From positions 1,922,001 through 1,986,000 of the forward strand of contig NZ_AP029023.1 of NCBI RefSeq assembly GCF_037076555.1: DNA of 64,000 nucleotides, read 5' to 3'. Below are positions 54,488 through 64,000 of this stretch, in pieces. How positions within the stretch are numbered: the first letter of the stretch is position 1; each line of letters opens with the position of its first letter. The notes beneath the pieces were generated by a model. The model was given only the letters and a program-made list of their open reading frames with translations, was not told the DNA's origin and made no database searches. Both the position numbers and the translations under genes were made by a program. Source of the DNA: Methylophilus sp. DW102. Its GTDB lineage: Bacteria > Pseudomonadota > Gammaproteobacteria > Burkholderiales > Methylophilaceae.

Positions 54488-56458
54488 ATGAAGCGCCTGC
54501 TCAACCACAAACAATCGCTGACGCTGGATGTCATGTTGCAAATGGCGATCAGGGTCAGCATCGTCATCGTCGCGGTCAGTGCGCTCACTTACTGGCACAT
54601 CTACAAAACGCTGGTGGCCTCCACCATTGATGGCCTAGAACATTACATTCAGGAACGCGGCCAGCGTGAAAGTGCCATTTTCAAGTTGGCCGAGTCCAAT
54701 CACCAGATTTTCAGGGCTACGTTTCTCGCGCACTGGCAACAAGATTTTTTCTACAATGACCGCTTCTTCTGGCAAGTCTTCCAGCGCATGCCAGACCACA
54801 CCATACACCTGCAAAAAAAAGCCTACGATGGCTTTTATAACCAATCCGGCCTGATCAGCAAAGACGTCACCGCATATATCGGCGCCAAGGCCCCGATTGC
54901 CAATGAGGATTTCAGGAAGAAATTACTGTTGTCGTATGTCATGGTCGATCACTTTGGCACGTCGTGGACCAAGCAGTTTGCCAACCTGTATGTCTCCATG
55001 CCAGAAAATGTCAATATTGTGTACTGGCCAGGCATGCGTTGGGCTGACAACGCCAGTAGCAAACTGGATGTTCTCACTGAAGAGTGGGTTTACATCACCA
55101 CCCGGCAGAGCAATCCTGAGCGCAAGAGTGTCTGGACTGGCCTCTACTTTGACCCGACCGCCAATGAATGGATGGTGTCACTGGAGACCCCTATTGATAT
55201 CACTGAGACAAACACGCTGAATGTGGGGCATGACATTTTGCTCAATGCCCTGTTTGACCGCGTGTTTAATGACCATCTGTCAGGGACCTACAATTTTATC
55301 TTCCGCGAAGATGGGCGCTTGATTGCCCACCCGGCCAAAGAGACAGAAATGAACCTTACACGGGGCATGCTGATGATCCCTGACCTCAAAGACGCGCACT
55401 TGAGCCAGCAGTTTCAGGTCCTGACTCAATCCATCAAAAACAGGCAACAGGCTTATTTTATTGTTGAGGATGATGACGCATTTCTGGCAGCCACACAAAT
55501 AGAAGGCCCTGGCTGGTGGTTTGTCACGGTCTACCCAAAATCTTTATTGTCTGCACCGTCCATGAGTGCCGCCAGGTTTATCCTGATTGTCAGTGTACTG
55601 GCATTGGTGATAGAGCTGATCATGCTGTATCTGGTGATGAGGAAAAAAGTCATTCAACCGCTGGAGACGTTTATGGCGGCCTCCAGCGCCATTGAAGCAC
55701 AGCAGTATGAAAAAATCACCAACCATACCCTACCCTTGCCCTTTAAGTTGCAAAACGAGATTGGCAAGCTGGCGAGGATGTTCAAAAGCATGTCTGGCAG
55801 CTTGCAACAATACCGCAATGAGATGCAACGCCTGAACCATTCGCTGGAAGATCAAGTAAAAATCAGAACCCGGGCGTTGCAGCAGGCAAAAGACAAAGCA
55901 GAAAAAGAGGCTACCATAGACAGCCTGACGCAAATCCCCAACCGCCACTCTTTTTATAACCGTGCCAAAGCCATACTGCAACAAGCAGACCATACCGGTG
56001 CACCACTGTGCTTCCTGATGCTGGATATTGATTTCTTTAAAGTGATCAATGACTCTTACGGCCATCCGCAAGGCGACCAGGTGCTGATTGCCTGTTCACG
56101 GACGATTGAAAATGCCATCCGCGACAAGGACTTGCTAGGTAGACTGGGCGGTGAGGAGTTTGCCGTGGTCTTACCCGCCACAACAGCCGAAGAAGCGCGC
56201 GTGATTGCTGAACGCATCCGTACCTCGATCGCAGAGTTACGCTTTTTTACCCCACAGGGCGGCCATGAATTCAGCACGACGATCAGTATAGGTATTTCGT
56301 GCGCGAATGAAACGATTTATGCTTATGAATTGCTTTATAAGCATGCCGACCTGGCCCTTTATCAGGCCAAGCAAACCGGACGTAACCGGGTAATTTGCTA
56401 CAACAGCCAATGGCAACCACCCGTCGCAGATGCGCAAGCCTGGAATGCAGGCGAATAA
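54488..56458 (+). CDS. Membrane-bound diguanylate cyclase (CACHE-like sensor, HAMP, GGDEF)
   Basis: 656 aa from ATG at 54488 (an in-frame ATG at 54389 would add 33 residues; no clear ribosome site for either). Transmembrane helix at about 18-36, a large periplasmic CACHE-like sensor domain, second helix at about 361-384, a HAMP-like linker and coiled coil, then a GGDEF domain. The active site GGEEF is at 554-558 and the inhibitory site RDKD at 545-548 is intact, so it should make cyclic di-GMP with product feedback. Convergent with glnE. Confidence 0.9.
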   Translation: MKRLLNHKQSLTLDVMLQMAIRVSIVIVAVSALTYWHIYKTLVASTIDGLEHYIQERGQRESAIFKLAESNHQIFRATFLAHWQQDFFYNDRFFWQVFQRMPDHTIHLQKKAYDGFYNQSGLISKDVTAYIGAKAPIANEDFRKKLLLSYVMVDHFGTSWTKQFANLYVSMPENVNIVYWPGMRWADNASSKLDVLTEEWVYITTRQSNPERKSVWTGLYFDPTANEWMVSLETPIDITETNTLNVGHDILLNALFDRVFNDHLSGTYNFIFREDGRLIAHPAKETEMNLTRGMLMIPDLKDAHLSQQFQVLTQSIKNRQQAYFIVEDDDAFLAATQIEGPGWWFVTVYPKSLLSAPSMSAARFILIVSVLALVIELIMLYLVMRKKVIQPLETFMAASSAIEAQQYEKITNHTLPLPFKLQNEIGKLARMFKSMSGSLQQYRNEMQRLNHSLEDQVKIRTRALQQAKDKAEKEATIDSLTQIPNRHSFYNRAKAILQQADHTGAPLCFLMLDIDFFKVINDSYGHPQGDQVLIACSRTIENAIRDKDLLGRLGGEEFAVVLPATTAEEARVIAERIRTSIAELRFFTPQGGHEFSTTISIGISCANETIYAYELLYKHADLALYQAKQTGRNRVICYNSQWQPPVADAQAWNAGE

Positions 56459-56475
56459 CGCGTTTCTCAGTCAGA

Positions 56476-59193
56476 CTAACCCAGTAACTGCTGCCAAAGT
56501 GCCTTGACCACGGTTCTCTGCGGCAGTAATTCCGCATCTTCAACAATGGCATCTTGCCCTTGCAACTTGGTGTGATGGATCAGTCTCCGGTATTCACGGT
56601 AGGCTGCGGCAACCGCTTCTGCCATGGTTGCAGAGTCAATCAACCCCAATTCGGCACAGCGCTCCAGCAAGCCGATATTGCCAATATTTTCGGCCAGGCC
56701 GGGATGCTTAGCCCCGTGCAATAACACCAGATATTGCACCATAAACTCGACATCAATAATGCCGCCTGGCCCTTGCTTGAGATCAAAGCGGCCAAGCTTG
56801 GACTTGTGGGCTTCGCGCATTTTCTCGCGCATGTGCACAATATCTTGCTTGAGCGCAGTTGCGTCTCGTGGCTGCACGATGATCTCACGGCGGATCTGTT
56901 CAAAGGCCGCGCCGATGTGTTCCAAGCCCGCCACAAAACGTGCACGCGTCAGTGCCTGATGCTCCCATACCCAGGCTTTATGATGCTGATACTCCCTGAA
57001 CGCGGCCACCGTACTGACCAGCAAACCACTATTGCCATCTGGGCGTAACTGCAAGTCGGTCTCATACAGCAAACCGGCATTGGTCAGCGTGTTAAACCAG
57101 GTATTAAGGCGCTGAGCAAAGCGCGCATAGACCTCCGGGGCCTGCTCCGCGTCATCTTCATATAGAAAAATAATATCCAGATCAGAGAGATAGCCTAATT
57201 CTTTGCCGCCCAGCTTGCCGTAGCCGATCACGGCGAACTGGGGCGTATCACGGTGTTTGATCGCCAGGTTTTGCCACACGGTCTGTACACTGACCTGCAA
57301 GATCACGTCGGCCAGTGCGCTTAAGTCGTCCGAAATCGCCTCCAGCGACAACGCAGTCATCACATCCTGTGCCGCAATTTTAAGCACGCTAGCATGCTTG
57401 AAATGCCGCATCGCATCCATTTGCGCTTCCACATCACCGTGCAAGGCTTGCATCTGGCTTAGCAGCTCGTTTTTTAATTGTGCGGCATCCAGTCGCTTGA
57501 ACAAGGTCTGCTTATTGAGCAACTCATCCAGCAAAATGGGGTGGGCAGAGACATACTGTGCAATCCAAGGGCTGGCGGCACACAGTTTGACGATCAGCGA
57601 CAGGGCATCAGGAAACTCTGCCAACAAAGCCAGATAGCTGGCGCGGCGGCAAATACTTTCCAGCAAGTCCAGCGTGCGAATGAGCGCGGTATCCGGCGAG
57701 GTACTCTGTTGCTGTGCAGCTTCCCGCAACAGTAAGGGCATCAGTTGATCCAGCCGGCGACGGCTTTGCTCGGGTAATTGCTGGATGCGTTGGCTCGTCC
57801 GCGTCTGCTGCAACAAATGCACGATATCGCTGCCACGCGTATACCCTTGCGCAGCCAGCCATTGCTCACTGTCAGCGGCACTCAGTGTCCCTTGCCAAAC
57901 AGCCGTTTCCTGTTGTAAATCCTGTTGCTGTTCGTCCTTAAAGGTTTCATCAAAAAAACGTTGTATGCGGTCTCTATGCAGATTGAGCTCTGCCATAAAG
58001 CTGGGCCAGTCGGGCTGCTTGAGCATCTGCAGCAAGTAACCACGGTAGGTCTCAGATTCAGGCAAATCCTGGGTTTGCTGATCGTCGATATACATGAGTC
58101 TATGCTCTAGGTTGCGCAGATAGACATAACTTTGCTTGAGCGCAGAGACTTCTTCTGCGGGTAACATGCCGCGCATCGCCAAACAATCGAGCACCGCCAG
58201 CGTTGGCTTGATTTGCAAATCCGGCACTTGACCACCACGGATCAGTTGGAACAACTGCGCGATAAACTCGACCTCGCGGATGCCGCCCCGCCCCAGCTTG
58301 ATATTGTCCGAGAGCTTGCGCTGCAGCACATCACGCTGAATTTGCAGCTTGAGGTCGCGCATGGAGGCATAAGCGTTAAAATCCAGATACTTGCGGAACA
58401 CAAACGGCTTGATCAGCTTGGTCAGCGCAGCTTCTGGCCCATGGATGACCCGGCCTTTAATCCAGGCGTAACGCTCCCACTCCCGCCCATAATTCTGGTA
58501 GTAATCCTCCAGCGCATCGAGGTTGCAAACCAGCGCGCCTTCCGAGCCAAACGGGCGCAAGCGCATATCCACGCGAAAGACAAAGCCTTCCGCCCTGACT
58601 TCATCCAGCGCCACAATGACCTTTTTACCCAGCCGCGTAAAAAAGTCCTGGTTACTGATGGACTTTTCTCCGTTGGTGTTACCCTCTTCTTCATAGGCAA
58701 AAATCAGGTCTATATCAGAGGAGACATTCAATTCACGCCCGCCCAGTTTGCCCATGCCGACCACGATCAGTTGCTGCGGCGCGCCCTTGGCTGAGCAAGG
58801 CTGACCATAGATATCAGCCAGGCGGGCGTGGTAGAAGGTGATAGCCGCAGCAATTGCCGACTCGGCCAGCGCGCTTGTGATTTCCACCACCTCGGCAAAA
58901 TCCGCCAGACCATTCAGGTCACGCACGATCAAACGTGCCATCAAGCGCTGCCTGATCAAGCGGATTTGTTGCAGAAAAAAAGATTCTTCACTATTTTTTT
59001 CAATTAAAAACAGATCTTTGACATCTTGAGTCTTATATGTCTTATATAAGTTATCTAACAGATCAGTTACAAAATCTGGATGTTTTGTAACGAATCTGGC
59101 AAAAAAGGGGCTACAAGCAGCCGCATGCAGCAAATAGGCGGCCTCTGTAGACGCGACCTGCTTTTCTGTTAGAATTTGGGCAAGCTGTTGCAT
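56476..59193 (-). CDS. glnE: Glutamine synthetase adenylyltransferase/deadenylase
   Basis: 905 aa. Two nucleotidyltransferase halves: the N-terminal (removase) half with SSDIDLIFAYEEEG, the C-terminal (adenylylase) half with YLSDLDIIFLYEDD, and GGIIDVEFMVQYLVL following. Controls glutamine synthetase in response to nitrogen via PII. Full length. Confidence 0.95.
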   Translation of the reverse strand: MQQLAQILTEKQVASTEAAYLLHAAACSPFFARFVTKHPDFVTDLLDNLYKTYKTQDVKDLFLIEKNSEESFFLQQIRLIRQRLMARLIVRDLNGLADFAEVVEITSALAESAIAAAITFYHARLADIYGQPCSAKGAPQQLIVVGMGKLGGRELNVSSDIDLIFAYEEEGNTNGEKSISNQDFFTRLGKKVIVALDEVRAEGFVFRVDMRLRPFGSEGALVCNLDALEDYYQNYGREWERYAWIKGRVIHGPEAALTKLIKPFVFRKYLDFNAYASMRDLKLQIQRDVLQRKLSDNIKLGRGGIREVEFIAQLFQLIRGGQVPDLQIKPTLAVLDCLAMRGMLPAEEVSALKQSYVYLRNLEHRLMYIDDQQTQDLPESETYRGYLLQMLKQPDWPSFMAELNLHRDRIQRFFDETFKDEQQQDLQQETAVWQGTLSAADSEQWLAAQGYTRGSDIVHLLQQTRTSQRIQQLPEQSRRRLDQLMPLLLREAAQQQSTSPDTALIRTLDLLESICRRASYLALLAEFPDALSLIVKLCAASPWIAQYVSAHPILLDELLNKQTLFKRLDAAQLKNELLSQMQALHGDVEAQMDAMRHFKHASVLKIAAQDVMTALSLEAISDDLSALADVILQVSVQTVWQNLAIKHRDTPQFAVIGYGKLGGKELGYLSDLDIIFLYEDDAEQAPEVYARFAQRLNTWFNTLTNAGLLYETDLQLRPDGNSGLLVSTVAAFREYQHHKAWVWEHQALTRARFVAGLEHIGAAFEQIRREIIVQPRDATALKQDIVHMREKMREAHKSKLGRFDLKQGPGGIIDVEFMVQYLVLLHGAKHPGLAENIGNIGLLERCAELGLIDSATMAEAVAAAYREYRRLIHHTKLQGQDAIVEDAELLPQRTVVKALWQQLLG

Positions 59194-59311
59194 GGGCTGT
59201 GGCTCTAGTAACGGGATGTGTGCTCGGAGAGTTTGTCAATCAGAACCAAAATAATAACACCTGAGGTTCGCTCACACTTTCATTTTTTGACATTGATTTT
59301 TGGGGGACGCT

Positions 59312-61288
59312 ATGTCTATCGAATCTGTACTTCATGAACACCGCGTATTCGCGCCGGGCAAAGAGTTTTCAAGCCAGGCCGCGATCGGCAGCATGGAGGA
59401 ATACCAACGCCTGTGCCAGGAAGCGGCACAGGATTACGAAGGATTCTGGGCCAAACTGGCTCGCGAGCTATTAATCTGGCACAAACCGTTTACCAAGACA
59501 CTCAATCAGGACCATGCCCCCTTCTACAAATGGTTTGAAGATGGCGAGTTAAATGTGTCCGCCAACTGCCTGGACAAGCACCTGCAAACCATCCCCAACA
59601 AAACCGCCATTATTTTTGAGGCGGATAACGGTGATGTGCGCAGTGTGAGCTACAAAGAACTCTACCACCAGGTCTGCCAGTTTGCGAATGGCCTCAAGTC
59701 ACTCAAGCTGGTCAAGGGTGACCGCGTCATTATCTATCTGCCCATGGGCATTGAAGCCGTGGTCGCCATGCAGGCCTGTGCCCGTCTGGGCATTATTCAC
59801 TCGGTGGTGTTTGGCGGCTTTTCTGCAAAAAGCCTGAATGAGCGGATTATCGATGCTGGCGCGGTGGCGGTGATTACCTCAGACGGCCAATACCGTGGCG
59901 GTAAAACGCTGCCGCTCAAACAAGCAGTCGACGAAGGCATTGCCATGGGCGGCTGTGACAGCATCCGCCATATGGTGGTGTTCAAGAAAACCGGCATGGA
60001 CGTCGCCTGGGATAGTACCTGTGTCTGGTGGCATGACCTGATTGCAGGCCAAGCCGACACCTGTGAGCCGGTGATGGTAGACGCAGAACATCCGTTGTTC
60101 CTGCTCTACACCTCAGGTTCGACCGGTAAACCCAAAGGCGTACAACATAGCTCGGCGGGCTATCTGCTGCACGCCATGAACACCATGCGCTGGACCTTTG
60201 ATATTAAGCCCAACGATATTTACTGGTGTACGGCCGATGTGGGCTGGATCACCGGTCACAGCTATGTCGCTTACGGCCCGCTTGCCATGGGGGCGACCCA
60301 GATTGTGTTTGAAGGTATTCCGACCTATCCGAATGCAGGGCGTTTCTGGGAAATGATTCAGCGCCACAAGGTCAGCGTGTTCTACACCGCGCCCACCGCG
60401 ATCCGCTCCCTGATCAAAGCCGGTGAAACCGACTTTACCACGCACCCCAACCACTTCGATTTAGCCAGCCTGCGTTTGCTGGGCACCGTCGGCGAGCCTA
60501 TCAACCCCGAAGCTTGGATGTGGTACTACGAACAAGTGGGCGGCAATCGCTGCCCGATTGTCGATACCTTCTGGCAAACCGAAACCGGCGGCCATGTGAT
60601 AACCCCGCTACCAGGCGCGACTCCCTTGGTGCCAGGTTCCTGCACCCTGCCCTTCCCTGGCATTGATATCGACGTCGTAGATGAAACCGGCAAAGCCATT
60701 GCCTGGGGCAATGGCGGTCTACTGGTGATTAAAAAGCCGTGGCCTTCCATGATCCGCACCATTTACAACGATCCCGAGCGTTATAAAGCCAGCTATTTCC
60801 CGGCCGAACTGGGTGGCAACCTGTACCTGGCCGGGGATGGCGCCGTGCGTGACGCCGACACTGGAAATTTCACCATCATGGGCCGCATTGATGACGTATT
60901 GAACGTGTCCGGCCACCGCCTGGGTACCATGGAAATCGAGTCTGCGCTGGTCGCCAACCATTTGGTCGCCGAGTCTGCGGTGGTTGGTAAACCACATCCG
61001 ATCAAAGGCGAGTCTGTGGTGGCTTACGTCGTGCTGAAAGGCAAGCGCCCAGAAGGCGAAGAAGCCAAGAAGATCGTGGCCGAATTGCGTGACTGGGTCG
61101 GTAAAGAAATTGGCCCGATTGCCAAGCCGGATGAAATCCGCTTTGGCGACAACCTGCCCAAGACGCGTTCGGGCAAAATCATGCGCCGCTTGTTGCGTAG
61201 CCTGGCCAAGGGTGAGGAAATCACTTCTGATATTTCGACCCTGGATAACCCGGCCATCCTCGAACAGTTGAAACAGGCCGTCAATTAA
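59312..61288 (+). CDS. acs: Acetyl-CoA synthetase
   Basis: 658 aa AMP-forming ligase. P-loop [16 protein letters not shown], adenylate motifs [12 protein letters not shown] and [11 protein letters not shown], and the acetylated-lysine motif [14 protein letters not shown] near the C-terminus. ATG at 59312 is preceded by GGGGGA; the frame's earlier TTG at 59300 overlaps that site and is rejected. Confidence 0.96.
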   Translation: MSIESVLHEHRVFAPGKEFSSQAAIGSMEEYQRLCQEAAQDYEGFWAKLARELLIWHKPFTKTLNQDHAPFYKWFEDGELNVSANCLDKHLQTIPNKTAIIFEADNGDVRSVSYKELYHQVCQFANGLKSLKLVKGDRVIIYLPMGIEAVVAMQACARLGIIHSVVFGGFSAKSLNERIIDAGAVAVITSDGQYRGGKTLPLKQAVDEGIAMGGCDSIRHMVVFKKTGMDVAWDSTCVWWHDLIAGQADTCEPVMVDAEHPLFLLYTSGSTGKPKGVQHSSAGYLLHAMNTMRWTFDIKPNDIYWCTADVGWITGHSYVAYGPLAMGATQIVFEGIPTYPNAGRFWEMIQRHKVSVFYTAPTAIRSLIKAGETDFTTHPNHFDLASLRLLGTVGEPINPEAWMWYYEQVGGNRCPIVDTFWQTETGGHVITPLPGATPLVPGSCTLPFPGIDIDVVDETGKAIAWGNGGLLVIKKPWPSMIRTIYNDPERYKASYFPAELGGNLYLAGDGAVRDADTGNFTIMGRIDDVLNVSGHRLGTMEIESALVANHLVAESAVVGKPHPIKGESVVAYVVLKGKRPEGEEAKKIVAELRDWVGKEIGPIAKPDEIRFGDNLPKTRSGKIMRRLLRSLAKGEEITSDISTLDNPAILEQLKQAVN

Positions 61289-61301
61289 CCATCTGCTGCC
61301 G

Positions 61302-61364
61302 ATGGAAGGGTTAATTATTCTGATTATTTTCGCAGCGGTGGCGATCTTCCTCATGCGAAAATAA
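61302..61364 (+). CDS. Possible 20-residue hydrophobic peptide after acs
   Basis: ATG at 61302 opens 20 codons (MEGLIILIIFAAVAIFLMRK), a single membrane helix, then TAA. It has no ribosome site and overlaps a 13-bp inverted repeat, so it may be chance coding within a hairpin. Confidence 0.25.
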   Translation: MEGLIILIIFAAVAIFLMRK

Positions 61365-61366
61365 TC
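61322..61366. other. 13-bp perfect inverted repeat after acs
   Basis: GATTATTTTCGCA (61322-61334) and TGCGAAAATAATC (61354-61366) pair perfectly with a 19-nt loop. No T run follows, so it is not a canonical terminator; an mRNA 3' structure or an operator are options. The rest of 61367-61560 is AT-rich and shows no gene. Confidence 0.5.
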
Positions 61367-61560
61367 CGGCTAAGTGTTTGATTAGCCAACCCAGATTTTA
61401 TATCTTGGCGGCAGACCTACTTGAATGTCAACTTGCGCAGTTCGCGTCTTTTCTGCTTAATTTTTTTCGCAATAGAATGACTATTGCCAAAAAAATTGCA
61501 CAAAAACCCATCAAACTGCACGTCGTTGCCTTTTCAAGTCCCAATATAAAATCTGGGTTA

Positions 61561-61592
61561 AAATAGCACTTTTTTCCAAAGTGCTATTTTTT
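61561..61592 (+). terminator. Terminator-like hairpin abutting the prfC start
   Basis: AAATAGCACTTT (61561-61572) pairs with AAAGTGCTATTT (61578-61589), loop TTTCC, followed by TTT and C; the prfC ATG is at 61594. The whole of the normal ribosome-site position is inside the stem, and no Shine-Dalgarno is seen. Confidence 0.7.
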
Positions 61593-61593
61593 C

Positions 61594-63168
61594 ATGTCCA
61601 GTTTGCAGCAAGAAGTTGAACGCCGCCGTACCTTTGCCATTATTTCGCACCCGGATGCGGGTAAAACCACCCTCACCGAAAAACTGCTGTGGTTTGGTGG
61701 CGCGATTCAGGTTGCAGGTGAAGTGCGTGGTCGTAAAGCCGCCCGTCATGCCACCTCGGACTGGATGGAACTGGAAAAACAACGCGGCATTTCCGTTACC
61801 TCATCTGTGATGCAGTTTCCCTATCGTGAACATATGGTGAATTTGCTGGATACCCCCGGCCACGATGACTTCTCCGAAGATACTTACCGCACCCTGACCG
61901 CCGTGGACTCGGCCGTCATGGTCATTGACTCGGTCAACGGCGTCGAAGCGCAAACCATCAAGCTGCTCAATGTCTGCCGCATGCGCGACACGCCCATCAT
62001 CACTTTTATCAACAAGCTGGACCGTGAAAGCCGCGCACCGATAGAGTTACTCGATGAAATCGAGACCACCTTGGGGATGGAATGCGCGCCCATGACCTGG
62101 CCGATCGGCATGGGCAAGACCTTCCGAGGCGTCTACAGCCTGGTGAATGACAGCATCCTGTTCTTTGATCCCCGTGCTGAAAAAGGGACTTCTGAAACAA
62201 TTCAAGGCCTGGATAATCCACGTCTGGACGAGCTGATTGGCTACCAGGCGCAAGAATTGCGCGTTGATATTGAGCTGGTCCGCGGTGCTTCCAACGAATT
62301 CAACAAAGAGCGCTATCTGAGCGGCAAGCAAACGCCTGTGTTTTTTGGCTCCGCGGTGAACAACTTTGGCGTGCAATCCTTGCTGGATGCAGTAGTAGAT
62401 TTATCGCCACCGCCACAGGCACGCAACACGGCGACACGCGCAGTCGCCGCCAACGAAGACAAGTTTGCCGGCTTTGTCTTCAAAATTCAGGCCAATATGG
62501 ATCCCAAACACCGTGACCGCATTGCCTTCTTGCGCGTGTGCTCTGGCCGCTTTGAACGTGGTATGAAAATCAAGCAAGTCGCCACTGGCAAGATGCTCAA
62601 CGTTAACAACGCCATCACCTTTATGGCGCAAGACCGCACCATCATGGATGAAGCCTATTCTGGTGACATTATTGGTATTCCCAACCACGGCACCATCAAA
62701 CTTGGCGATACCTTTACCGAAAATGAGGCTCTCAAGTTCATTGGCATTCCGTCATTTGCGCCTGAATTTTTCCGGCGTGCACGGATTAAAAATCCGATGA
62801 AAATGAAGCAGTTACAAATCGGCCTCAAACAGTTATCCGAAGAAGGCGCGGCGCAATTATTCCGTCCGCTGCTGTCGAATGACCTGATTTTGGGCGCAGT
62901 GGGGATGCTGCAGTTTGACGTGGTAGCACACCGTCTGGAGCATGAATACGGCGTCGATATGGTATTTGAGCCCTATGACTGCTATACCGCGCGCTGGCTC
63001 AAAGGCTCGGATGCGGATTTGAAAGCCATTGCAGATAAATATGGCTTTAACGTTGGCCTGGATAGCGCGGATGATTATGTCTACCTGGCACCCAACCGCG
63101 TCAACCTGCAAATGGCGCAGGAACGTTACCCGGATATTCAGTTTATGGAAACGCGCGAAATCGCCTAG
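61594..63168 (+). CDS. prfC: Peptide chain release factor 3
   Basis: 524 aa GTPase that removes RF1/RF2 after termination. G1 [16 protein letters not shown]2 [13 protein letters not shown]3 [15 protein letters not shown]4 NKLDRE. The start [15 protein letters not shown] matches the family (E. coli also begins a few residues before QEVAKRRTF). No ribosome site precedes the ATG; a hairpin occupies that position. Confidence 0.95.
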   Translation: MSSLQQEVERRRTFAIISHPDAGKTTLTEKLLWFGGAIQVAGEVRGRKAARHATSDWMELEKQRGISVTSSVMQFPYREHMVNLLDTPGHDDFSEDTYRTLTAVDSAVMVIDSVNGVEAQTIKLLNVCRMRDTPIITFINKLDRESRAPIELLDEIETTLGMECAPMTWPIGMGKTFRGVYSLVNDSILFFDPRAEKGTSETIQGLDNPRLDELIGYQAQELRVDIELVRGASNEFNKERYLSGKQTPVFFGSAVNNFGVQSLLDAVVDLSPPPQARNTATRAVAANEDKFAGFVFKIQANMDPKHRDRIAFLRVCSGRFERGMKIKQVATGKMLNVNNAITFMAQDRTIMDEAYSGDIIGIPNHGTIKLGDTFTENEALKFIGIPSFAPEFFRRARIKNPMKMKQLQIGLKQLSEEGAAQLFRPLLSNDLILGAVGMLQFDVVAHRLEHEYGVDMVFEPYDCYTARWLKGSDADLKAIADKYGFNVGLDSADDYVYLAPNRVNLQMAQERYPDIQFMETREIA

Positions 63169-63202
63169 CGAATCGCTTTATTATTCGTATAGCCTCTTCC
63201 AT

Positions 63203-63238
63203 CGCCCCGCCAAGCACCGCTTACGGGGCGTTTCTTTT
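63203..63238 (+). terminator. Terminator of prfC
   Basis: CGCCCCG (63203-63209) pairs with CGGGGCG (63224-63230) around a 14-nt loop, followed by TTTCTTTT. It lies at the convergent end with the RND pump gene. Confidence 0.78.
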
Positions 63239-64000
63239 ACTCGTGCGCAGTGTTTAGACGACTTTTGACCCGTTGCTCAAGATCATCCATCAGCGTATAA
63301 ATCAGCGGTACGACAATCAGGCTTAACAAGGTGGAGGTCACCAGCCCCCCTATCAGCGCATAAGCCATGGGCGTACGGAATCCAGTCCCCGCCCCGGCGC
63401 CGATGATCACTGGCAGCATGCCCGCAATCATGGCAATCGTGGTCATGATAATCGGTCGGCTACGCTGCTGGCAGGCGGCAATGATCGCCTCAACTCTGGA
63501 CAAGCCTGCGGAGCGGCATTCAATGATGGCGTCGACAATAAGGATGCCATTTTTGCCGACGATGCCCATCAACATGAGGATGCCGATCACTGCAGGCAGA
63601 GAAAGCGCCTGATGGGTGAGTGCCAGCGCCAATAGCGCGCCACAGATGGATAAGGGTAAGGCCATCATGATGGTGAAGGGCTGCAAGAGCTTTCTGAACA
63701 GCAGTACCAGCACCATCCATACCAGGAACAAGCCGCTCAGCATGGCCATGCTAAAGGTACTGAACATTTCACTCAGCATTTCGGAATCGCCAGTTTCGCT
63801 GAGGCTGATGCCCGCAGGCAGCTGCTGCAGAGTCGGTAACTGCCGCACCGTCTGCATCGCATCGCCCAAGGAAATACCATTCAGGTCGGCAGAAATGACG
63901 ATTTGCGGCATACGGTCATAGCGCGTGATGCTGGCATAGTCATGCATCAATGACAAATTGGCCGCAGCGTCCAGCGCGACAATTTGCTGGGTATTGGTCG
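63237..64000 (-). CDS. RND efflux transporter (AcrB/HAE1-type), C-terminal part
   Basis: The open frame runs off the window end; the last 254 or so residues are present. Helices LFSGLFLVWMVLVLLF-like stretches and the transmembrane motifs GIVGKNGILIVDAIIE, SRPIIMTTIAMIAGMLP, and GGLVTSTLLSLIVVPLIYTL are the C-terminal half of resistance-nodulation-division pumps. The N-terminal part of the visible frame ends in the porter domain (ITRYDRMPQIVISADLNG). Substrate unknown; metal versus drug type cannot be told from this part. Confidence 0.88.
   Translation of the reverse strand, partial: TNTQQIVALDAAANLSLMHDYASITRYDRMPQIVISADLNGISLGDAMQTVRQLPTLQQLPAGISLSETGDSEMLSEMFSTFSMAMLSGLFLVWMVLVLLFRKLLQPFTIMMALPLSICGALLALALTHQALSLPAVIGILMLMGIVGKNGILIVDAIIECRSAGLSRVEAIIAACQQRSRPIIMTTIAMIAGMLPVIIGAGAGTGFRTPMAYALIGGLVTSTLLSLIVVPLIYTLMDDLEQRVKSRLNTAHE

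Noticed and set aside
1..64000. Mobile elements, CRISPR arrays, phage genes, toxin-antitoxin pairs
   Set aside because: No transposase, integrase, regularly spaced repeats or phage gene was recognised anywhere in the window.

Overview
The window looks like chromosome of a betaproteobacterial methylotroph, most likely of the Methylophilaceae (Methylophilus/Methylovorus/Methylobacillus relatives). This is inferred from gene content and order: a TauE-CysI-DUF934-CysH-CysD-CysN sulfate cluster, the rpsB-tsf-pyrH-frr-uppS-cdsA-dxr-rseP-bamA-skp-lpxD-fabZ-lpxA-lpxB-rnhB block, hpnCDE, formate-tetrahydrofolate ligase, an EpsA-like LuxR regulator, and PEP-CTERM proteins ending in a VPEA + hydrophobic + RRR tail. 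No insertion sequence, prophage, integrase or CRISPR array was seen. Genes are tightly packed, with many ATGA overlaps.

Layout. 1-391: start of an MTA/MTI phosphorylase (partial, minus). 459-3516: squalene operon hpnC-hpnD-hpnE. 3535-4503: two small exported proteins facing away from a shared control region. 4502-8299 (minus): dnaB-alr-radA. 8504-10350 (minus): rpsF-priB-rpsR-rplI, with a two-helix membrane protein upstream. 10583-11362: EpsA-like regulator. 11364-16040 (minus): rmuC-moaD-moaE-Lon-like protease-hslR. 16207-23835: a phosphatase/PEP-CTERM locus of two divergent arms, PEP-CTERM protein-phoA-unknown exported protein (minus) and AcpA/PLC-type phosphoesterase-PEP-CTERM protein-dihaem peroxidase (plus). 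23854-29708: a 26-residue membrane microprotein gene, an AI-2E permease, YigZ, fhs, a HerA-like ATPase and a DUF302 protein. 29780-37374: cysB-like regulator and the sulfate assimilation genes, then a 7Fe ferredoxin. 37451-52077 (minus): the large envelope/isoprenoid/translation block. 52243-52318: tRNA-Arg(CCT). 52459-54190: dhaL-dhaK. 54488-56458: diguanylate cyclase. 56476-59193 (minus): glnE. 59312-63168: acs and prfC. 63237-64000 (minus): C-terminal part of an RND efflux pump.

How the genes work together. The cys genes take sulfate to sulfide through APS: ATP sulfurylase CysDN, an iron-sulfur APS reductase (CysH) and sulfite reductase, with no APS kinase present. The lpx/fabZ/bamA/skp/rseP genes build the outer membrane. 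dxr, cdsA and uppS supply isoprenoid and phospholipid precursors, and hpnCDE draw farnesyl diphosphate into squalene. The 16-24 kb phosphatase locus is the most individual part of the window: each secreted phosphatase is paired with a PEP-CTERM protein that an exosortase should handle.

Smaller points of interest are a moaD Gly-Gly coding sequence that doubles as the moaE ribosome binding site, a Lon-like protease with a degenerate ATPase site, a terminator-like hairpin ending just before the prfC start codon, a self-contained 26-codon gene, a structured rpsB leader, and dispersed CCACAGAG-type repeats. All calls come from reading the sequence and recalled family motifs; no database search was run.
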